This document shows positions 1 through 5,015 of a DNA stretch of 5,015 nucleotides, in pieces; position 1 is the stretch's first letter, and each line of letters opens with the position of its first letter. This DNA comes from Candidatus Zixiibacteriota bacterium (GTDB lineage: Bacteria > Zixibacteria > MSB-5A5 > GN15 > PGXB01): assembly GCA_030642025.1 (NCBI GenBank), contig DAOWOO010000140.1, forward strand, positions 1 to 5,015. Reading direction: 5' to 3'. Made by a program: the position numbers and the translations under genes. The notes below the pieces were generated by a model that saw only the letters and a list, made by a program, of their open reading frames with translations, made no database searches and had not been told where the DNA came from.

Positions 1-1
1 A

Positions 2-859
2 CGTTCGATTCCGGTTTTTCTCGCCAATGGACGACTGTCACAGAAAGCGGCCGGACGGTACACCATGTTCAAATCCGGTCTTAAAAAAATATTGGGATGT
101 TATAATTGTCTGATGGTACAGTCCGAAGGAGATCGGGACAGGTATATTCAAATCGGGGCGCCGCCGGATAAAATCGAAATACTGGGCAGTCTGAAATTCG
201 ATGCTCCTCTGGCTGTAATGGATGCCGACCGGCTGATAACTATAAGTGCCAATCTTCCGTTTTCCGGGAAGGCCCGAATCCTGACCGCCGGTTCCACTCG
301 AAACGGCGAGAATGAAATTATACTCGATAATTATAAAAAACTGCTGGAAAAACAGCCTGATGTCAGGTTGATTATCGTTCCCCGTCACCTGGAACGGGTC
401 GGCGAAATTAAAAAGATGGTCGCCGGTCATGATCTGTCGTATGCGCTGTACTCACAATTATCGACTGATGAAAATAATGTCGAGGTCCTTGTTGTCGATA
501 AAATGGGTGTTTTAAATGATCTTTATGCGGTTTCCGATATCGCCTTTGTTGGCGGCACCCTGGTTGATATCGGCGGTCACAATATTCTGGAACCGGTCTG
601 GGCCGGGTCTCCTGTGCTTTATGGGCCGAATATCGCCAATGTGAGAGACAGTTCGGATTATATCTTAAAACACAATTACGGCGCGATGGCAACCGATGAC
701 GAGATGCTCCTGGAATATCTTGACCGATTCTTCAATAACAATCTGCATTTTAAAAAGAAAACCGATACCGACAATATCGATTCGGCATCATGGAAAACCG
801 CACGTATAATTCTTTCGGGCATGGAATCGCATGGAAAAATTCTGGAAAAGAGTAATTGA
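2..859 (+). CDS. waaA (kdtA): 3-deoxy-D-manno-octulosonic acid (Kdo) transferase, 5'-truncated by window edge
   Basis: Transfers Kdo from CMP-Kdo to lipid IVA at the cytoplasmic face of the inner membrane, starting the LPS inner core. The frame is open from base 2, so the ATG at 65 is internal: the codons before it read IPVFLANGRLSQKAAGRY, the family's conserved 'N-x-R-L-S' stretch. About 285 residues are visible against roughly 425 in E. coli, so the membrane anchor and most of the N-terminal GT-B domain lie outside the window. Visible in order: the linker ending in GSLKFDAP (about 185-208), GSTRNGEN (290-313), the nucleotide-sugar region IIVPRHLER (371-397), DKMGVLNDLY, and the signature GGTLVDIGGHNILEP (551-595). 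These match the WaaA C-terminal domain closely. One variation: the usual STHxGEE motif reads STRNGEN. The 3' end overlaps lpxK by 29 bases, its functional partner in lipid A assembly. The family assignment is secure; the number of Kdo units transferred (one, two or more) cannot be read from sequence. Confidence 0.95.
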   Translation, partial: RSIPVFLANGRLSQKAAGRYTMFKSGLKKILGCYNCLMVQSEGDRDRYIQIGAPPDKIEILGSLKFDAPLAVMDADRLITISANLPFSGKARILTAGSTRNGENEIILDNYKKLLEKQPDVRLIIVPRHLERVGEIKKMVAGHDLSYALYSQLSTDENNVEVLVVDKMGVLNDLYAVSDIAFVGGTLVDIGGHNILEPVWAGSPVLYGPNIANVRDSSDYILKHNYGAMATDDEMLLEYLDRFFNNNLHFKKKTDTDNIDSASWKTARIILSGMESHGKILEKSN

Positions 860-1895
860 CGCTAAGGTCAACCCGCTTTACTGGCCGATTATACTGCTTC
901 TGTGGATTGCATCACTGTTTTATCGGCTGGGGCTTTTTCTCCACGGCGTATTCAATAGTACTCCTGTCAGGGTTGGGGTGCCGGTTATTTCGGTCGGTAA
1001 TCTTACTGTCGGCGGAACCGGAAAAACACCGGTAACTATCGAACTGGCGCGTCGTCTGACGGATATGGGCAAGAGGGTTGGAATTGTCTCATTGGGATAT
1101 GGCCGACGGGATACGGAAGAGTATTTCGGTTCCGGCAAAGAGATTGTCAAAAGGTCAGCAGAAGAAATCGGCGATGAAGTCTTAATGATGGCCGGGGTGA
1201 TCCCTGAGGCAGTGTTCGGAGTTGGCCGTTCCAAGTCCGATTCGGCTTTGAGACTGGTCGAGAAATTCCGGCCCGATGTTATCATTGTCGATGACGCCTT
1301 TCAGCATAGACGGTTACATCGTGATCTGGATATACTTCTGATAGATTCGCGGATTGATTTACGAAGAGAATCAATCTTCCCCCTCGGTAAACTTCGGGAA
1401 CCGATTAATGCCATAAGCCGTGCAGACCTGCTCGGTATTACTCATCGCGCTGATCCCGAAGAAAATATTGAGTTCGTTAACTGGATGGTGGAAAGAAGTG
1501 AAGGGAAACCGTTGATCGCTATCGAATTTCAAAACAGTAAGCTTATTTCCATTGAAGGTGCTGTAGCGCTTGACAGCCTTATAGAAAAATCGGCCTACGT
1601 CTTTGCCGGAATCGGCGACGGTGAAGCATTTGTCAGGTCGATGCGGAAACATCTTGAAAATATTGCGGGGTTTAGAATTTTCAGTGACCACTGCCGGTAT
1701 TTATCCGCTGATTTGGGGAAAATCAGGTCTGATATCGAAACAATAAATCCGTATTATCTGGTAACTACGCAGAAGGACTTTGTGAAACTAAAGGGCTTTG
1801 ATTTCGACCGGCCATTGTATTATGTTAATCTCCAACTTGATTTCGATGATGGAGAAAAGACGCTGAAAGAGGCGCTAGAAAGGCTGTTCAAGTAA
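831..1895 (+). CDS. lpxK: tetraacyldisaccharide 4'-kinase (lipid A 4'-kinase)
   Basis: Phosphorylates the 4' position of tetraacyldisaccharide 1-phosphate with ATP to give lipid IVA, the acceptor used by WaaA; a membrane-bound P-loop kinase. The 354-residue product is near the usual LpxK length of about 330-350. Residues about 17-40 form the N-terminal hydrophobic membrane segment. The Walker A loop GNLTVGGTGKTP is at 56-67, SLGYGRR at 87-93 (most homologues have SRGYG), the GDE motif at 114-116, the Walker B-type DDAFQHRRL at 154-162, PLGKLREP at 184-191, AGIGDGEAF at 259-267, SDHCRY at 285-290 and TTQKDFVKL at 312-320. By comparison with the characterised Aquifex enzyme, D115, D154/D155 and H287 are the likely catalytic and metal-site residues (inference by motif, not alignment). 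The ATG at 831 is the only sensible start: no other in-frame start precedes the membrane segment. It lies inside the end of waaA with only a weak GGA-type ribosome site (823-825), which suggests coupling to waaA translation. Confidence 0.97.
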   Translation: MEKFWKRVIDAKVNPLYWPIILLLWIASLFYRLGLFLHGVFNSTPVRVGVPVISVGNLTVGGTGKTPVTIELARRLTDMGKRVGIVSLGYGRRDTEEYFGSGKEIVKRSAEEIGDEVLMMAGVIPEAVFGVGRSKSDSALRLVEKFRPDVIIVDDAFQHRRLHRDLDILLIDSRIDLRRESIFPLGKLREPINAISRADLLGITHRADPEENIEFVNWMVERSEGKPLIAIEFQNSKLISIEGAVALDSLIEKSAYVFAGIGDGEAFVRSMRKHLENIAGFRIFSDHCRYLSADLGKIRSDIETINPYYLVTTQKDFVKLKGFDFDRPLYYVNLQLDFDDGEKTLKEALERLFK

Positions 1896-1898
1896 GGG

Positions 1899-3527
1899 AT
1901 GGAAAGAAAATACGATTTTCTGGTGATCGGTTCCGGAATTGCCGGGCTGTATTTTGCCCAGAAAGTGGCAGCGTTGTTGCCGCATCGGAAGGTTGCGGTT
2001 ATCACCAAGAAAAAAGAAACCGAGTCGAATACCAACTATGCCCAGGGCGGGATAGCTTCGGTTATGTCAACGGTCGACAGCTTCGATCTTCATGTTGCCG
2101 ATACCCTTCGGGTCGGCGCCGGACTGTGCAACAAGTCAGTTGTCAAAAAAATCATCCAATGGGGTCCCAAGACAATTGACAACCTGGTGGATATCGGGGT
2201 TAAGTTCACCAAAAGCGGAACCGGTTATGATCTGGGTCGCGAGGGCGGGCATTCAACCAACCGTGTCGTCCATGCTCTGGATTTGACCGGCCGGGAAATC
2301 GAACGGGCTTTACTGCATTCCTGCCGCAGAAAGAAAAATGTCGATATATACCGCAACACCATTGCCCTTGACCTGATCGCTTATGATTACCGTGGGCGGC
2401 GGCGTTGCGGTGGAGTTTACACATTTTCCGAAAAGACCCGCGAATTAGCCGGCTTTTATGCTCCGGTAACCATGCTGGCCACCGGCGGGATAGGGCAGGT
2501 TTATTATCATACCACCAACCCGACTATTGCCACCGGCGATGGAATTGCCATGGCCTTCCGGGCCGGGGCAAGGGTGGGCAACCTGGAATTTGTGCAGTTT
2601 CACCCAACCACTCTGTACAGCCCCGGGCGGCGTCCATTCCTGATTTCCGAAGCGGTGCGTGGCGAAGGGGCATTTTTAATGAACGCCTCCGGACGCAAAT
2701 TCATGAGAAAGTATCATCCGCAGAAAGACCTGGCTCCGCGCGATATCGTGGCCCGGGCTATTGACACCGAACTGAAAGAAACCGGCGAGGAATTTGTCTA
2801 TCTGGATATCAGCCACCGACCGGCATCATTTATTAAAAGGCGGTTTCCCAATATATACAAGGAATGTCTCCGGCGGGGGCATGATATCTCCAAAGAGCCT
2901 ATTCCGGTGGTTCCGGCGGCTCATTATGTCTGCGGCGGAGTCGTCGCCGATATAAGCGGCCGGACGGATATCGACGGCCTGTATGTATGCGGTGAGTCAT
3001 CATTTACGGGAATGCACGGGGCCAACCGGCTGGCCTCCAATTCGCTTCTGGAGGCGGTGGTAATGGCCGAATTCGCCGCTGATGTAGCCGCCGAATATCG
3101 GGAGAGTAAAAAATCTTCGGATATCCCGAAAACGGATGAATGGCTGCACTCTTCGATACATCGCCTTAAGGAAAAAATTGTCGTTTCTCACGACCGCCAG
3201 ATGATAAGAAGGCTGATGTCTGACTTTCTCGGGATTGTTCGCTCGGAGGATCGGCTCAAACTTGCCCATGATAGAATCAAGCTGGCTCTGAGGGCCATCA
3301 ATCAGTACTATCTCAGTCGGCCGGCGTCGTATGCTATTATTGAACTTCGCAATATCGCGCAGGTGGCCGAGCTGGTGGTTCGCTCCGCCAAGCGGCGAAA
3401 AGAATCGCGGGGATTGCATTATATCCTGAATTATCCGGAAACCGATGACAAACGTTTCAAGCACAACACCATTATCAAGCCACCCGGCTATAAATCGAAC
3501 AGGAGTGGACATGGCCGCCGCCGATGA
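1899..3527 (+). CDS. nadB: L-aspartate oxidase
   Basis: FAD enzyme that oxidises L-aspartate to iminoaspartate, which quinolinate synthase (NadA) condenses with dihydroxyacetone phosphate in de novo NAD synthesis. At 542 residues it matches E. coli NadB (about 540). The N-terminal Rossmann motif GSGIAG is at 11-16, NTNYAQGGIAS at 44-54, GREGGHS at 113-119, LATGGIGQVY at 193-202, and FVQFHPTTLY at 231-240. LAPRDIVARAI at 278-288, VPAAHYVCGG at 338-347 and GANRLASNSLLE at 374-385 follow. E115, H235, R281, H342 and R377 correspond to the substrate-binding and catalytic residues of E. coli NadB (E121, H244, R290, H351, R386), all present. The helical C-terminal domain ends with SRGLHYILNYPE, typical of NadB. 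A fumarate reductase or succinate dehydrogenase flavoprotein is the main alternative, but the NadB-specific E115 and the lack of Fe-S or membrane subunit genes alongside argue against it. The start is fixed by the Rossmann motif. No nadA or nadC is in view. The extreme C-terminus is basic (SGHGRRR) and overlaps guaA. Confidence 0.97.
   Translation: MERKYDFLVIGSGIAGLYFAQKVAALLPHRKVAVITKKKETESNTNYAQGGIASVMSTVDSFDLHVADTLRVGAGLCNKSVVKKIIQWGPKTIDNLVDIGVKFTKSGTGYDLGREGGHSTNRVVHALDLTGREIERALLHSCRRKKNVDIYRNTIALDLIAYDYRGRRRCGGVYTFSEKTRELAGFYAPVTMLATGGIGQVYYHTTNPTIATGDGIAMAFRAGARVGNLEFVQFHPTTLYSPGRRPFLISEAVRGEGAFLMNASGRKFMRKYHPQKDLAPRDIVARAIDTELKETGEEFVYLDISHRPASFIKRRFPNIYKECLRRGHDISKEPIPVVPAAHYVCGGVVADISGRTDIDGLYVCGESSFTGMHGANRLASNSLLEAVVMAEFAADVAAEYRESKKSSDIPKTDEWLHSSIHRLKEKIVVSHDRQMIRRLMSDFLGIVRSEDRLKLAHDRIKLALRAINQYYLSRPASYAIIELRNIAQVAELVVRSAKRRKESRGLHYILNYPETDDKRFKHNTIIKPPGYKSNRSGHGRRR
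3501..3505 (+). promoter_or_regulatory. ribosome binding site of guaA
   Basis: AGGAG lies 5 bases before the ATG at 3511, inside the nadB coding sequence. It is the best Shine-Dalgarno match before any start in this window and decides the guaA start in favour of 3511 over 3529. The lpxK and nadB starts have only weak sites (GGA at 823-825; GAAAGG at 1878-1883, about 15 bases from the nadB ATG), so guaA may be translated more independently than they are. Confidence 0.75.
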
Positions 3528-5015
3528 AATGATTCTGATTCTTGATTTCGGTTCGCAGTATACCCAGCTTATTGCCCGGCGGATCCGCGAGCAGAAAGTC
3601 TATTGCGAAATTGTACCATGCAATACCGATCTCTCGCCGTATTCCGGGCGCAGTGTAAAAGGTTATATCCTCTCGGGCGGACCGTCATCGGTCAAGGAAC
3701 CGGGAGCGCCCGGATTGAACTCGGATATTTTCAATACCGGCCGCCCCATCCTTGGTATCTGTTACGGGATGCAGTTGATTGCCGATGCTTTCGGCGGCGA
3801 ACTGGTGCGGTCGGAGATGCGGGAGTACGGCCGCTCCATGATGACCGTTACGGATAACGGTATAATATTCAAGAATATGGAAAAGGACAGCCAGGTTTGG
3901 ATGAGTCACGGCGATTCTATTACCAAAATGCCGGAAGGCTTTACCACAATCGCCGGGACGGCCGCTCTCCCGATAGCGGCCATCGCCTCCGATGAAAAGA
4001 AAATATATGGCCTTCAGTTTCACCCGGAGGTGCATCATACCGACCAGGGGACTAAGATACTCCGCAATTTTCTGTTTGATATTTGCGGCTGTTCGGGCAA
4101 CTGGTCGACGGAATCTTTTATTGAAACTACCGTTAGTGGTTTGAAATCCCGGCTGAATGGCAAAAAGGTGGCTCTGGCGATTTCAGGCGGGGTAGATTCG
4201 ACGGTTTGCAGTCTGCTTTTAAAGCAGGCGATTGGCGATAATCTTCACGCCGTTTTCGTCGATAACGGCGTCCTGCGGAAAAACGAGTTTACCGATGTCA
4301 TAAGAATGCTGTCTTCACTGGGACTGAATCTGCATCCGGTTGATGCGTCCGAGAGATTTCTAAATCGGCTCAAAGGCGTCACTGATCCGGAGGAAAAGCG
4401 GAAAATAATAGGCAATACCTTTATTGATGTTTTCGAGGAAGAAGCGGAAAAAATCGGGGATGTTGAGTACCTGGCCCAGGGAACATTGTATCCCGATGTC
4501 ATCGAGTCGGTTTCATTCAAGGGGCCATCGGCGACGATAAAATCTCATCACAACGTCGGTGGCTTGAAAGAACGGATGAAACTGAAGCTGGTGGAACCGC
4601 TCCGGGAGCTTTTCAAGGATGAAGTGCGCGAACTGGGCCGCCTGCTCGGTTTGGAGGATCGCTTTGTGGGGCGCCATCCGTTTCCGGGTCCCGGCCTGGC
4701 GGTGCGGATTATCGGTGAGATCACAGCGATACGCCTGGCGGTTTTACGCGAGGCCGATGCCATCTATATGGATGAACTTCTGAAAACCGGGCAGTATGAC
4801 AAAATCTGGCAGGCCTTTGCAGTGCTTTTGCCGGTCAAGTCGGTCGGTGTTATGGGCGATGAAAGGACATATGAAAATGTTATCGCCCTCAGGGCGGTTA
4901 CTTCCACCGACGCCATGACCGCCGACTGGGCGCATATTCCATATGAAATCCTGGCGAATATTTCTAATCGGATAATAAATGAAGTAGCAGGCGTCAATCG
5001 AGTGACCTATGATAT
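3511..5015 (+). CDS. guaA: GMP synthase (glutamine-hydrolysing), 3' end cut by window edge
   Basis: Converts XMP to GMP using ATP and ammonia taken from glutamine, the last step of guanine nucleotide synthesis; cytosolic. The frame stays open to the right edge: 501 full codons are visible, ending VNRVTYD. Since GuaA proteins usually finish shortly after this with a SKPP..IEWE-type tail, only about a dozen residues should be missing. The N-terminal class I glutamine amidotransferase domain (about 7-190) starts LILDFGSQYTQLIARRIRE and carries the triad: C84 in GICYGMQ, H171 and E173 in QFHPEVHH. The ATP pyrophosphatase domain has the PP-loop SGGVDST at 225-231 and the lid motif IKSHHNVGGL at 343-352. 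The C-terminal dimerisation domain begins at RHPFPGPGLAVRIIGE (388-403). I chose ATG 3511 because AGGAG (3501-3505) sits 5 bases upstream. The ATG at 3529 (residue 7) is just after the nadB stop but has no good ribosome site; using it would drop only MAAADE. The gene overlaps nadB by 17 bases. Confidence 0.97.
   Translation, partial: MAAADEMILILDFGSQYTQLIARRIREQKVYCEIVPCNTDLSPYSGRSVKGYILSGGPSSVKEPGAPGLNSDIFNTGRPILGICYGMQLIADAFGGELVRSEMREYGRSMMTVTDNGIIFKNMEKDSQVWMSHGDSITKMPEGFTTIAGTAALPIAAIASDEKKIYGLQFHPEVHHTDQGTKILRNFLFDICGCSGNWSTESFIETTVSGLKSRLNGKKVALAISGGVDSTVCSLLLKQAIGDNLHAVFVDNGVLRKNEFTDVIRMLSSLGLNLHPVDASERFLNRLKGVTDPEEKRKIIGNTFIDVFEEEAEKIGDVEYLAQGTLYPDVIESVSFKGPSATIKSHHNVGGLKERMKLKLVEPLRELFKDEVRELGRLLGLEDRFVGRHPFPGPGLAVRIIGEITAIRLAVLREADAIYMDELLKTGQYDKIWQAFAVLLPVKSVGVMGDERTYENVIALRAVTSTDAMTADWAHIPYEILANISNRIINEVAGVNRVTYD

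Noticed and set aside
45..58. 14-base identical repeat AAGCGGCCGGACGG at 45-58 and 2954-2967
   Set aside because: Both copies fall inside coding sequence in different frames (KAAGR in waaA, ISGRT in nadB) and use common GC-rich codons; a chance match is the simplest reading.
65..67. ATG at 65 as the true start of waaA
   Set aside because: The same frame is open back to base 2 and encodes conserved WaaA residues (NGRLSQKAAGRY) upstream, so the gene begins before the window.
38..430. 130-residue - strand open frame opposite waaA
   Set aside because: It is opposite conserved WaaA sequence and has no family motif; a shadow.
820..836. Repeated CATGGAA around the lpxK start (also at 789)
   Set aside because: It is too short to be meaningful, and the copies are explained by Met-Glu and similar codons in waaA and lpxK.
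2405..2764. 119-residue + strand open frame within nadB in another frame
   Set aside because: It overlaps the conserved central part of NadB, which carries essential residues; the alternative translation is rich in Arg/His/Ser with no motif, as expected of an out-of-frame reading.
3000..3512. 170-residue open frame on the - strand inside nadB
   Set aside because: It lies wholly opposite a clearly coding, motif-rich nadB, shows no recognisable protein motif and no separate ribosome site; it is an antisense shadow.
1..5015. CRISPR array, tRNA/rRNA, insertion sequence, defence island or other novel system
   Set aside because: The window is almost wholly filled by four standard housekeeping genes; no spaced direct repeats, terminal inverted repeats, transposase or unexplained stretch longer than three bases was seen.

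Overview
The window is a compact stretch of core metabolism, with four genes on the + strand and almost no non-coding DNA: waaA/kdtA (cut by the left edge), lpxK, nadB and guaA (cut by the right edge, probably only about a dozen residues short of its stop). All four read cleanly in their frames with no frameshift or internal stop, and each carries the diagnostic motifs of its family.

Layout: the 3' part of waaA (2-859, Kdo transferase) overlaps the start of lpxK (831-1895, lipid A 4'-kinase) by 29 bases. lpxK is followed after only 3 bases, in the same reading frame, by nadB (1899-3527, L-aspartate oxidase). The end of nadB overlaps the start of guaA (3511-5015+, GMP synthase) by 17 bases. 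Such packing indicates one transcript with translational coupling. No promoter, terminator, RNA gene, repeat array or mobile element is visible. The only non-coding bases between genes are 1896-1898.

Function: WaaA and LpxK act at neighbouring late steps of the Raetz lipid A pathway at the inner membrane. LpxK adds the 4'-phosphate that makes lipid IVA, and WaaA then transfers Kdo to it. NadB starts de novo NAD synthesis by oxidising L-aspartate to iminoaspartate. GuaA makes GMP from XMP with glutamine and ATP. The last two have no direct biochemical link to lipid A, so the cluster looks like a housekeeping run rather than a single pathway.

Organism: a Gram-negative (LPS-making) bacterium of moderate GC content. 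The proteins are clearly divergent from the E. coli versions as I remember them. A waaA-lpxK pair followed by unrelated housekeeping genes would fit a deltaproteobacterial-type or FCB-group/candidate-phylum genome, but the sequence alone does not settle this. I see no sign of an undescribed system; the findings are small points on gene coupling and motif variation.
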